A DNA stretch of 64,000 nt from assembly GCF_037996825.1 (NCBI RefSeq), contig NZ_JBBNAC010000001.1, forward strand, positions 682,001-746,000, given 5' to 3'. The position numbers and the translations under genes were made by a program. This stretch comes from Bdellovibrio sp. BCCA (GTDB lineage Bacteria; Bdellovibrionota; Bdellovibrionia; Bdellovibrionales; Bdellovibrionaceae). A model generated the notes under the pieces. The model was not told the DNA's origin, did not search any database, and was given only the letters and a program-made list of their open reading frames with translations. Shown piece by piece: positions 42,339 to 50,318 of the stretch (position 1 is the first letter of the stretch; every line of letters starts with the position of its first letter).

Positions 42339-43228
42339 TTGCGATTCACAAGAGCTGGCGGATTGTAATTCACCGTGAATGAAAATTTCACGTGAATAAA
42401 TCCGTCGTCTTGAACCATCTCTTGCGGAGGATTTGGGAAAACCTTGGCGTCGCGGAATGCATTCACGGCAGCCGCATCGAAAGCCATGATGCCGGACTCT
42501 TTCATAATCAAAGCCTGACGAAGCTGTCCGGTTTTATCCAGCAAAAATTCTATGTGAGTTGTCCAGTTGCGATTTCCCGCCTGCGATAAAGTAGGGCGGT
42601 CGAAATTATTAATCGCTTGTTGCACACGTGTTTCCCAGCGATAGCGAATCAATTCTTCCATGCGGGCGTAGAATGTATAGAAAAGATAGCGATCCGTATT
42701 TAACGCCGTGAAAGAGCCGACTTTCATATCACGCGGCATGGATTCACCGATCGTCGACATGCCATCGTTAAAACGATTCATCTCTTGCAGCTCTTTGGTG
42801 ATATCGACGTTTTGAAATCCGTCTTTGTCTTTTTCTTCAGAGGCTTTCATTCCCGAATGTGTTTGCGGTTGCGGCGGCATGTTTTGTTGAGAAGTTCCGC
42901 GATTGCTACGATTGGCCGTCATGCCGTTCTGAGCGGCGCGAGTTTCTTCACGCACACGTTGTTTTTGTTCAGAAAGAAAACGCGCCAAAGTTTCGTCATC
43001 GGGCGCCTTCATTTTTTCAGGAACCAAGGCCTGGCGAACGACGGATTGTTTTTTTGGAGTGAGCGCTTCTAAAATTTGTCCCTCAGGATAAAGAGCGATC
43101 TCGATAGTCTCTTTCGGTGGCGTTTCAAAAAGGGGAGCCAACCACACCACACCTCCAAAGAAGATTAAATGCAGTAAAAGACTGCAAAGGAGGGCTGTAA
43201 CTAAAAGAACTCGTCGCGTGGTTATCAT
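42335..43228 (-). CDS. TonB-like energy transducer
   Basis: 297 residues: an N-terminal membrane helix ('[24 protein letters not shown]'-type, residues 8-30), a variable linker rich in Gln, Glu and Pro, and a C-terminal TonB-like domain ('[25 protein letters not shown]', '[10 protein letters not shown]', '[11 protein letters not shown]'). TonB proteins pass proton-motive energy from ExbB/ExbD to outer membrane receptors, and relatives (AgmX-like) serve other envelope machines. ExbB/ExbD are not in the window. It could drive the receptor at 54-56 kb. Overlaps msrB by four bases at the convergent ends. Confidence 0.78.
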   Translation of the reverse strand: MITTRRVLLVTALLCSLLLHLIFFGGVVWLAPLFETPPKETIEIALYPEGQILEALTPKKQSVVRQALVPEKMKAPDDETLARFLSEQKQRVREETRAAQNGMTANRSNRGTSQQNMPPQPQTHSGMKASEEKDKDGFQNVDITKELQEMNRFNDGMSTIGESMPRDMKVGSFTALNTDRYLFYTFYARMEELIRYRWETRVQQAINNFDRPTLSQAGNRNWTTHIEFLLDKTGQLRQALIMKESGIMAFDAAAVNAFRDAKVFPNPPQEMVQDDGFIHVKFSFTVNYNPPALVNRN

Positions 43229-43322
43229 CGTCGTCCCATTTTAAGACATAACTGGACCTTAGTGCAAGACGGCTAAAGTTGAAACATTTTCTGCCGATAA
43301 GAATGTGTCACAGGGGGAAATA

Positions 43323-43832
43323 ATGGGGAAAGTGCTCGATATCACGCCACGCCTAAGATCTCAAAATTCTTTAGAAAATACGAAAAAAGAAGTGGGTGCG
43401 GAAATCCTTGATATCACTGAGGCTCGTCAAGAGATTTTGAGCCGTGATCGCCGCGATGTAAAAAGAACTATTCTCACGGAATTCGTGGGTGCATTTGTGG
43501 TTTTGCCTGAAAAAGGTCTTTTAAAGGCCGCTCTTTATGACATCTCTGAAAACGGGATGGCATTTGATTTGGAACTGACAGAGGGCGGTTTTACGACGGG
43601 TGAAGAAGTCGCGATGCGCGTTTATCTGAATCACTCGACTTATTTTCCGTTCACAATTCGTGTGACGAACAGTCGCTCAATCGAAGATGAAGGTGTGATC
43701 CGTCATGGTGCTAATTTCGTCAGAGGCACAATGAATGATGTCGCGCTCCATCATTTCGTTAAATTCATCGAAAACGTCAGTGCGAGTCTGAAAACGGATT
43801 CCGGCGACGTTCTTGTTTCGCACATCTCGTAA
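43323..43832 (+). CDS. PilZ-domain c-di-GMP binding protein
   Basis: 169 residues. The c-di-GMP motifs are both present: R-D-V-K-R (R-x3-R, in 'RDRRDVKRTIL') and D-I-S-E-N-G (D/N-x-S-x2-G). About 50 residues precede the PilZ domain. It is an effector for the c-di-GMP made by dgcB-type cyclases. Start at ATG 43323, six bases after AGGGGGA. Divergent from the TonB-like gene. Confidence 0.88.
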   Translation: MGKVLDITPRLRSQNSLENTKKEVGAEILDITEARQEILSRDRRDVKRTILTEFVGAFVVLPEKGLLKAALYDISENGMAFDLELTEGGFTTGEEVAMRVYLNHSTYFPFTIRVTNSRSIEDEGVIRHGANFVRGTMNDVALHHFVKFIENVSASLKTDSGDVLVSHIS

Positions 43833-43950
43833 ATTCAATTCACGCGGCCCTTTTCCGTGGACTTTAGTCCTGCAATTTGTTGCAATTTAGCTGTGGTATA
43901 TTCTGCAGCGGATGCAGAATTGCACGGACTATAAACACGGAGGGCTGTCC

Positions 43951-45267
43951 TTGAGTAAAGCTAAGCGCAGAAAAATTGTTGTCGATACAAACGTGATTCT
44001 TTTCGATTCTCAGGCGATTCTGCGTTTTGGGGAGGCAGATGTTCACATCCCCATTTCAGTTATCGAAGAAGTAGATAAATTCAAAAGAGACCAAGGTGAA
44101 AACGGACGTAACGCCCGTCAATTCAGCCGCTTTATCGACGTGCTTCGTGCGAAGGGTTCTCTCGCAAGTGGCGTGCAAATCGATAATTCCGAAACGATGG
44201 TTTATATCAACACGGATTTGATGCTGGCGGGAATGCCGTCAGAGTTGGATCACCAAAAAGCAGACAATCGTATCCTGAATACGGCTCTAGCTTTGCAGAA
44301 ACAACATCCACGCTACAAAGTGGAGTTGATCTCTAAAGACATCAATCTTCGTATCAAGGCCGACGTTTACGGCGTTGTTGCAAAAGACTATGAGTCGAAC
44401 GACATCAACCGCGACGACCTTTACGAAGGTTATCAAGAGATCATGGTGACTCCTGAGCAAATCGACATGTTCTACAAAGAGAAACGCTTTTTGACGGACA
44501 TGAAGCTTTATGCGAACCAATACGTGATCATGAAGGACTCCGCGAATCCAAATCACTCGGCAATTGGTCGTTTTAGTTTTGCTGAAAAAGCCATCGTTCC
44601 ATTGATGCAAGCGGCAGATTCTATCTGGGGCATTCACGCTCGAAATGTCGAACAGGCGTTTGCTTTGGATTGTTTGATGAATGATGAAGTGATGTTCGTT
44701 TCTCTTGTTGGTAAAGCCGGCACCGGTAAGACGTTGCTTGCGATCGCAGCAGGTCTTCACAAAACTTTGGATCAAGGCCAATTCCAGAGATTACTTGTAT
44801 CTCGCCCGATCTTCCCAATGGGACGTGATATCGGCTATTTGCCAGGTGACATTGAACAAAAATTAAATCCCTGGATGCAGCCGATTTTTGATAACGTAGA
44901 GTTCTTGATGGGTGCGGACAAAAAAGCAGCAGGTCGCGCGCAAGAATTGATCAATCAGGGCATGCTCAACATTGAGCCTCTGACATACATTCGCGGTCGC
45001 AGCATTCCGAAGCAATACCTCATTGTCGACGAAGCACAAAACTTGACTCCGCATGAAATCAAGACAATTGTTACACGCGCAGGACGCGGGACAAAAGTTG
45101 TTTTGACTGGAGACGTTTATCAGATCGACAACCCGTATGTAGATTCTGCGAACAGCGGTCTCACTTACGCTGTGGAGAGATTTAAAGGGCACCCGATTGC
45201 AGCCCACGTGACTCTCACAAAAGGTGAAAGATCTGAGCTTGCCGAATTGGCAGCGAATATTTTGTAG
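43951..45267 (+). CDS. phoH: PIN-PhoH (PhoH2-like) ATPase/ribonuclease
   Basis: 438 residues. Residues 8-150 are a PIN ribonuclease domain ('KIVVDTNVILFD', 'SVIEEVDKF', 'VELISKDINLRIKAD'). After about 210 there is a PhoH ATPase with Walker A G-K-A-G-T-G-K-T near 254-261, 'SRPIFPMGRDIGYLPGD', and D-E-A-Q-N near 359. PhoH2 proteins unwind and cut RNA. The start is a TTG at 43951, six bases after a GGAGGG site; an ATG at 43912 has none. Followed by a MaoC hydratase gene 11 bases downstream. Confidence 0.9.
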   Translation: MSKAKRRKIVVDTNVILFDSQAILRFGEADVHIPISVIEEVDKFKRDQGENGRNARQFSRFIDVLRAKGSLASGVQIDNSETMVYINTDLMLAGMPSELDHQKADNRILNTALALQKQHPRYKVELISKDINLRIKADVYGVVAKDYESNDINRDDLYEGYQEIMVTPEQIDMFYKEKRFLTDMKLYANQYVIMKDSANPNHSAIGRFSFAEKAIVPLMQAADSIWGIHARNVEQAFALDCLMNDEVMFVSLVGKAGTGKTLLAIAAGLHKTLDQGQFQRLLVSRPIFPMGRDIGYLPGDIEQKLNPWMQPIFDNVEFLMGADKKAAGRAQELINQGMLNIEPLTYIRGRSIPKQYLIVDEAQNLTPHEIKTIVTRAGRGTKVVLTGDVYQIDNPYVDSANSGLTYAVERFKGHPIAAHVTLTKGERSELAELAANIL

Positions 45268-45277
45268 GAGTTTTAAA

Positions 45278-45688
45278 ATGGTTACGGCAGAAATTGATGT
45301 AGGATACACGGCTTCGATCACAGTGAAGGTGACTGACAAAATGGTTCACCAATTCGCTGATTTATCAGGAGACCGCAATCCTATTCATCTTGACGACGAT
45401 TACGCGGCGAAGAGCCGTTTTAAGCGTCGTATTGCCCACGGGATGATCGTTGGAGCTCTGATTTCCAGAGCTCTTGTTGACGGAATCGGTTTGGGTGGAA
45501 TTTATTTGGGACAATCTTTGAAATTCGTGAATCCGGTTTTCATCGATGACACGATCACGATCACAATCAAGATCACGGGTCTTCGTAAAGAAAAAGGAAT
45601 CGCGACGGTTGAAACAAACGCATACAAAGAAAACGGAGATATCGTGGTGAAGGGTGAAGCCGTCATCATGATGAATGCTCCGGCATAA
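45278..45688 (+). CDS. MaoC-like (R)-enoyl-CoA hydratase
   Basis: 136 residues with the hot-dog fold and hydratase motif 'FADLSGDRNPIHLDDDYA' (catalytic Asp and His) followed by 'RIAHGMIVGALIS'. Hydrates trans-2-enoyl-CoA to (R)-3-hydroxyacyl-CoA, used in lipid turnover or polyhydroxyalkanoate supply. GGAG lies before the ATG. Part of the phoH-maoC-bluf-doxX run. Confidence 0.9.
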   Translation: MVTAEIDVGYTASITVKVTDKMVHQFADLSGDRNPIHLDDDYAAKSRFKRRIAHGMIVGALISRALVDGIGLGGIYLGQSLKFVNPVFIDDTITITIKITGLRKEKGIATVETNAYKENGDIVVKGEAVIMMNAPA

Positions 45689-45693
45689 AGGGT

Positions 45694-46122
45694 ATGAATC
45701 CAATTTTTCATCTCGTCTATATCAGTGAGGCGGCCGAGGATATCAGTTACACGGATATTCACGATATTCTCGAAGTTTCACGACGAAATAATTCTCAAGA
45801 GGCCATCACTGGCCTTTTGATTTTTCGTGATGGACACTTTCTGCAATTGTTGGAAGGCGATGAAAAAAGCGTTCGCAAGGTTCTTGGTAAAATCCTGTTA
45901 GATGATCGTAACTATTCTTTGCGTGTTCTTATTGAAGCGCAAGGCGATCAGCGCCTTTTCCCGAATTGGACCATGGCTTTCTACGATGGCGACGTTAGCC
46001 CTAATTCCACGGAAGACCTGATCAATCTATTTGATGCATGCTTAGATGGTGGTGCGAGCCGCCGTTCTTTGATTATGCCGATGCTTCGCCAGTTCCGTGC
46101 TTCCGCTCCTGAATTAAAATAA
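45694..46122 (+). CDS. BLUF-domain blue-light receptor
   Basis: 142 residues, a single BLUF domain plus a short helical C-terminus. The flavin-binding residues are in place: Tyr in 'FHLVYISEA' near residue 9, Asn in 'RRNNSQEAITGLLIF', Gln in 'FLQLLEG', and the W-x-M of 'NWTMAF'. Blue light shifts the flavin hydrogen-bond network and so signals to a partner. There is no attached output domain, so it would act through protein contacts. Five bases after the hydratase gene. Confidence 0.92.
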   Translation: MNPIFHLVYISEAAEDISYTDIHDILEVSRRNNSQEAITGLLIFRDGHFLQLLEGDEKSVRKVLGKILLDDRNYSLRVLIEAQGDQRLFPNWTMAFYDGDVSPNSTEDLINLFDACLDGGASRRSLIMPMLRQFRASAPELK

Positions 46123-46148
46123 TTAACAGCTTTGTTGGAGGTTTCTGT

Positions 46149-46580
46149 ATGTCTGGTTTTCTATCCAAGATTTTATCTGCAAGAAATTTCAACACGAAAT
46201 ACGACGATGTTGCTTTGACTTTGTTGCGTGTGTTTATCGGGTTGACGATGGCTTTTTCGCATGGTTTGGGAAAACTGCCTCCTCCGCAAATGTTAGTGGA
46301 TGGTATTTCTTCTTTGGGGTTTCCAGCGCCTGAATTTTTCGCTTGGTGTGCAGGCCTTGCAGAATTTGCAGGAGGAGTTTTGCTAGCACTCGGCCTCCTC
46401 ACACGTCCCGCCGCAGCCTTTGTAGTTTTCACAATGCTCGTAGCAGTCCTAGGCGTGCACGGTGCCGATCCTTTCGCGAAGAAAGAAATGGCTTTGCTGT
46501 ACATGTTCTCTGCTTTATTTTTTGTACTTCACGGAGCCGGCCGCTGGTCCGTGGATCATATGATTTCGAAAAGGCAGTAA
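46149..46580 (+). CDS. DoxX-family membrane protein
   Basis: 143 residues with four hydrophobic segments: 'ALTLLRVFIGLTMAFSHGLGKL', 'WCAGLAEFAGGVLLALGLL', 'AAAFVVFTMLVAVLGVHG', 'ALLYMFSALFFVLHG'. 'LRVFIGLTMAFSHGLGKL' is typical of DoxX/DoxD small membrane proteins, linked to redox or thiol stress. GGAGG before the ATG. Last gene of the run; a terminator follows. Confidence 0.85.
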   Translation: MSGFLSKILSARNFNTKYDDVALTLLRVFIGLTMAFSHGLGKLPPPQMLVDGISSLGFPAPEFFAWCAGLAEFAGGVLLALGLLTRPAAAFVVFTMLVAVLGVHGADPFAKKEMALLYMFSALFFVLHGAGRWSVDHMISKRQ

Positions 46581-46600
46581 AAGAAGAGCATTCTATTTTT

Positions 46601-46632
46601 AAAAAGCTCCAATCACTTAGTCGGAGCTTTTT
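46601..46632. terminator. Bidirectional terminator between doxX and the PaiB-like gene
   Basis: Ten-base arms AAAAAGCTCC / GGAGCTTTTT with a 12-base loop. A- and T-runs on both sides make it usable from both directions; the gene on the other side runs minus and ends at 46690. Confidence 0.8.
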
Positions 46633-46689
46633 AAATAAGTGGTTGAGTAGAAAACCAGTGGTTATTTGCTGCCTAAATTTAATTACTCT

Positions 46690-47313
46690 TTATTTGAAAT
46701 TTTCAGCCATGAATCTTGCGATCAATCTACTGTTTTCATCTTCTCTCAGATTTAGCTCTTCAATAATTCGTTTTTGATCCTCAAGAGATTTTGACTGACT
46801 CAGTTTAAACTTCCCAATAAGTTTTTTAGGCATTAAAGAAAATCCACCAATTGCACTTATTAAATCAGTTTCAGATTTTAAATCGTCAGGGATATAAAAG
46901 TCCCACTGATCTTTATATAAACGATTTGTAAGATGAGTTGTTGCTTTCAAAATTTTTAGAAGCCCCTCATAAGTCTCTTCCAATGTCGGTAAGCCTTCTG
47001 CTTGAACCGAGATATAATTCCAAGTTGAAACATCATTAACTCTATACCAACTTGAGTTGATATAGGCGTTGGGACCATTGAACACTAACACCATAGCGGC
47101 TCCATTTTTAAGATGCTGCCATTGCGGATTTCGCGTCGACAAGTGACCCCGGATGGAGATTTTTCCATTCAATTGTACATCCGCCACAACTGGAAGATGG
47201 CTAACTTCAACCGAATCCCCAAAATGGGTAATAACCGTCGCCAGAGGATATTTATTAATGATCGCCAGGAGCGCGTCTGTTTCATGAACTGGTATCTGAT
47301 GTTTGTTGATCAT
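46690..47313 (-). CDS. FMN-binding PaiB-like protein
   Basis: 207 residues of the PaiB / FMN-binding split-barrel family: 'ATVITHFGDSVEVSHLPVV', 'SIRGHLSTRNPQWQHLKNG', 'YINSSWYRVNDVSTWNYISVQAEG'. PaiB proteins act as negative regulators of proteases and sporulation genes in Bacillus; in other bacteria the role is open. The sequence is AT-richer than the neighbours. The promoter (TTGACC, 16 bases, TAGTAT) places initiation at the A of the ATG 47313, so the message may be leaderless; no ribosome-binding site is present. An alternative ATG is at 47334. Confidence 0.82.
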   Translation of the reverse strand: MINKHQIPVHETDALLAIINKYPLATVITHFGDSVEVSHLPVVADVQLNGKISIRGHLSTRNPQWQHLKNGAAMVLVFNGPNAYINSSWYRVNDVSTWNYISVQAEGLPTLEETYEGLLKILKATTHLTNRLYKDQWDFYIPDDLKSETDLISAIGGFSLMPKKLIGKFKLSQSKSLEDQKRIIEELNLREDENSRLIARFMAENFK

Positions 47314-47318
47314 GAGAA

Positions 47319-47346
47319 ATACTAAACTGTTCATTCGTCAGGTCAA
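47319..47346 (-). promoter_or_regulatory. Promoter of the PaiB-like gene
   Basis: On the minus strand TTGACC (47341-47346) and TAGTAT (47319-47324) are 16 bases apart. Initiation six bases after the -10 falls on the A of the start codon at 47313. Confidence 0.5.
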
Positions 47347-47362
47347 GCGTAATCATATCAAA

Positions 47363-47732
47363 CTAAGTCGAAACGCTGTTGACGCCAAAAGTTTTAATAG
47401 ATCTCCGTGAGTTATGAGCCTGACATAGCAAGGTTAAGTTTTCAATGTTGCTCTCTCCGGCAAGAGCAACGGGTTTCGTGTGATCGATTTCCAACGCATA
47501 TTTTGAGGAGCATCGCCTTTTAGATTTTGAATCAATATGCTCACAGCAGCCTTGGGCTCTTTGCCAGAGCATTCTCTTGGTATGAACAGAAATAGCAGGC
47601 CTTAAGGATGGCACCTTTGGCGCCGATGGCAGGTGTGCAGCATTTCCATCTGGCAGTTCGTGAGCAAAAAGTTCCTTAAATTCTTGTAGCAGCGATTGAT
47701 TTTTACAGACGGCGAATTTCTATTTCGCGCAA
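47363..47732 (-). pseudogene. Decayed HNH endonuclease
   Basis: The C-terminal HNH part is readable: 'RMLWQRAQGCCEHIDSKSKRRC', 'YALEIDHTKPVALAG' and 'LCQAHNSRRS' with the D-H and H-N residues of the nuclease site. The frame is open upstream to a stop at 47720 without any ATG; a GTG at 47614 has no ribosome-binding site. Within it 'QSLLQEFKELFAHELPDG' belongs to the middle of long HNH proteins, but a segment is missing before 'PSAPKVPSLRP'. In another frame at 47706-47732 'LREIEIRRL' matches the N-terminal helix of the same family. So the gene has lost most of its N-terminal half through deletions and a frameshift. A residual 83-residue HNH peptide could still be made. Confidence 0.7.
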
Positions 47733-47844
47733 TCCCTATAACTTTTAGAGAAAATCTAAAACTCAAGCAAATAGATTTAACAGATTTAACGAAAACATTT
47801 TCTCACCTGCATGAGCAGACCTGTAATAAATAGGCCGCTATCGG
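47733..47844. other. AT-rich spacer
   Basis: No gene found. Contains the short direct repeat GATTTAACAGATTTAAC and otherwise decayed sequence between the HNH remnant and lipB. The low GC differs from flanking DNA and could be a scar of an old insertion. Confidence 0.4.
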
Positions 47845-48501
47845 TTACAAAGACTGTAGCAGGCGAAGTTTTAGTTTTTCGCTAAATTGTTTTGTGTCGA
47901 TCGGTGTGTTGAGAACTTGTTCAAGACTCACCATCGTGTCCGCTGTAAATCCACAAGGGTTCATGCCGACAAAGGCTTTGGGATCATAATTCAGATTGAT
48001 GGCGGCGCCGTGGAAGGTGATCCATTTGCGCACGCCGACACCCAGGGATGCGATTTTATGATTTCCTACCCACACACCTGTTTCATCAGCTTCAGAGTCT
48101 GTTTGCGGATTTTTGTGTAAGGATCTTCCCTGGGCATGCACGTCGTAAGTTTTTAAAACATCGACAATGGCATCTTCGAAGACACGTAAGTATCCGACGA
48201 TCTCACGATCCTTACGGCCCTTGCGTGCCAAAGTTAAATTGAGAATCGGGTAGACGATCAATTGACTTGGGCCATGATAAGTCGCGCGTCCTCCGCGAGA
48301 GACTTCGACGATTTTTCCATTCCAGTCAAAGACGTCGCCTTCTTTGGTGGCGCGACCTAAAGTGACAACTGGTGGGTGAGAACAAAAAACAAGATAGCCC
48401 GGAAGATTTTCCGAGTGAACTTTCTCGACGAGTTCGAGCTGTTTTTTCAGGGCTTCATCGTAATCAATGAGTCCCCAATCTTGAAAAATAAGGTCAGCCA
48501 T
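47845..48501 (-). CDS. lipB: Octanoyl-ACP:protein N-octanoyltransferase
   Basis: 218 residues. Transfers octanoate from acyl carrier protein to lipoyl domains such as those of the E2 subunit at the end of this window. Family marks: 'PPVVTLGRATKEGD', 'GGRATYHGPSQLIVYPIL' (substrate pocket), 'GNHKIASLGVGVRKWITFHG' with the catalytic Lys, and 'GMNPCGF' with the catalytic Cys. Start set at ATG 48501; a second ATG at 48537 would add 12 residues. Confidence 0.93.
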   Translation of the reverse strand: MADLIFQDWGLIDYDEALKKQLELVEKVHSENLPGYLVFCSHPPVVTLGRATKEGDVFDWNGKIVEVSRGGRATYHGPSQLIVYPILNLTLARKGRKDREIVGYLRVFEDAIVDVLKTYDVHAQGRSLHKNPQTDSEADETGVWVGNHKIASLGVGVRKWITFHGAAINLNYDPKAFVGMNPCGFTADTMVSLEQVLNTPIDTKQFSEKLKLRLLQSL

Positions 48502-48692
48502 ATTTTCTGTTTTGCCACCGAAAGTCGGGGATGTCATGGCTTTATTAAAAGACTGACAAATCTTTTTACATCAGTGTTTCTGCGAGTGTTGATGCTTTAG
48601 TCACAAAAATTTCAAAATGAGATTCATTTGAAATGCCCCTCAAACCCGCTACAGAATGAAATCACAGGACAGGGAAAATAGACGGAGGGTCC

Positions 48693-50318
48693 ATGAAGAA
48701 TCTGGGTGTAACAGTTCTACTGATCGCAGGGATGGCGTTAACAGGGTGTCTAGAAAGTGGTGGGGGCAAAGAAGTCCCTTCTAACTTGAATAACGGCGAC
48801 TTTGTGACAGAACCCGGTGGCGACGACAATGCGAGCCAAGGAAACGGTGGAACAACAACTCCGACGAACCCTGATGATGACGGAACGAAGACGCCTCCAC
48901 AGCCTTCAGCACCCGATGGATTTGATATCAACAAAGGAGAAGTCCTTACGGCTTCTACCAATTTGTCTTTGGATTTTTATCCTCCATTTCAGTCAGCTTA
49001 TTTGAAAGTTTCTGAGAATGAAACCTGTGCCAATGGAGACTGGATCCGTTACGCCAACAGCATGTCCTTTGTCAGTTCGAAATCAAATCAAGCTGTTCCT
49101 GTGAGTGTTCAGTTTCGCGACTATGACGGTCGTATGAGTTCTTGTTATACAAGAAAGATTTTTATCGATCAGGCCGGTCCTGAGATTGTGTTTGCTAAAT
49201 ATCCATCAGCTCCTGTTGAAGAGGGCTTGGATGTTGAAATCGTTTTCTCTGTGACGGACGCCGGTGCTGGTGTTGATACAGTCACTTGTGAATTTGCTGG
49301 AGTCTCGAAAGCCTGCTTGGCGGGACAAAATAAAGTGACGTTCCCAAAGATGGCAGGTGGCGATTACACGTTTAAAGTTTCAGCTAAAGACAAGCTAGGT
49401 TTTGCTTCTGAAAAGACCATCTCATTTAAAGTTTCTTCTTTATATAAACAAATGGTGCAAAACGTGAAAGTGAATGCCTACCAAAAAGTGGACATTCTTT
49501 TTGTCATCGATAACTCGGGCTCCATGGAGTATGAACAAAAGAGCATGGCCAATCGCGTGCGTAACTTTTTAGACGTTGTGAAGGGCTTAGACTGGCAAAT
49601 CGCTGTGACGACTACAGATCCTGTGCATAGCACTTTGGGCGATGGCCGTTTGGTTCCTCTTTATGGAAAAACGAACTCTTATATTTTAAATTCTTCGATG
49701 GCAGACGCTGATGCTCGTTACACATTGGGTATGACTTTGCAAAGACCCGAAACGGGCAGTGGTGATGAGCAAGGTATTTATGCCGCTTACAGAGCGATCG
49801 AAAGATCTTTGGGCGCTGTCGGCAGTAATAAAAACTTTATTCGTCAGGATTCACAGTTGGCCGTCGTGGTGATTTCGGATGAAGACGAATCAGCGAATGG
49901 TCCGAAGAATGATCCTGCGAACTTTATTAAATACGTTCAAGACAGTTTCGGTGGACAAAAAGCCATGAGCTTTCACTCGATCATCGCGCGTCCTGGAGAT
50001 AAAGCGTGTTTGAGTGGTGAAGGTTATTCTGCGGGGTTCCGCTATGAACAGATTTCAAAACTCACAGGCGGTGTAATTGGTGACGTCTGTGCTACCGACT
50101 ATGCGGCGCAAGTTCAAGGGATCGCTGAAGGTGTGAGAAAAACTTTAAAGTCGTTCACTTTGACTTGTGCTCCGGTGATCGACTCGATGAGATCTTTGTT
50201 GGTTCTTAAAGACGGACAAGTTTACAACGGCACACGCTCAATTCAAGGATTGAACGTGGTGTTTGATGAAATGCTTCCTGCAGGAAACTACGAAGTTTAC
50301 TATTCTTGTTTGAAGTAA
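48693..50318 (+). CDS. Lipoprotein with von Willebrand A domain
   Basis: 541 residues. Lipobox L-T-G-C followed by L. A flexible linker rich in Gly, Asn, Asp, Thr and Pro, then an Ig-like segment ('PSAPVEEGLDVEIVFSVTDAGAG'), then a VWA domain with the metal site D-N-S-G-S near residue 273 ('ILFVIDNSGSMEYEQKS'), 'TTTDPVHSTLGDG' and 'AVVVISDEDES'. VWA domains with this MIDAS bind ligands through a metal ion. Many such adhesin-like lipoproteins exist in predatory bacteria; a role in surface binding is inference. A 19-base overlap joins its end to the convergent transglycosylase gene. Confidence 0.85.
   Translation: MKNLGVTVLLIAGMALTGCLESGGGKEVPSNLNNGDFVTEPGGDDNASQGNGGTTTPTNPDDDGTKTPPQPSAPDGFDINKGEVLTASTNLSLDFYPPFQSAYLKVSENETCANGDWIRYANSMSFVSSKSNQAVPVSVQFRDYDGRMSSCYTRKIFIDQAGPEIVFAKYPSAPVEEGLDVEIVFSVTDAGAGVDTVTCEFAGVSKACLAGQNKVTFPKMAGGDYTFKVSAKDKLGFASEKTISFKVSSLYKQMVQNVKVNAYQKVDILFVIDNSGSMEYEQKSMANRVRNFLDVVKGLDWQIAVTTTDPVHSTLGDGRLVPLYGKTNSYILNSSMADADARYTLGMTLQRPETGSGDEQGIYAAYRAIERSLGAVGSNKNFIRQDSQLAVVVISDEDESANGPKNDPANFIKYVQDSFGGQKAMSFHSIIARPGDKACLSGEGYSAGFRYEQISKLTGGVIGDVCATDYAAQVQGIAEGVRKTLKSFTLTCAPVIDSMRSLLVLKDGQVYNGTRSIQGLNVVFDEMLPAGNYEVYYSCLK

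Noticed and set aside
42785-43072. Frame antisense to the TonB-like linker
   Set aside because: Arises from low-complexity Gln/Arg linker; no ribosome-binding site.
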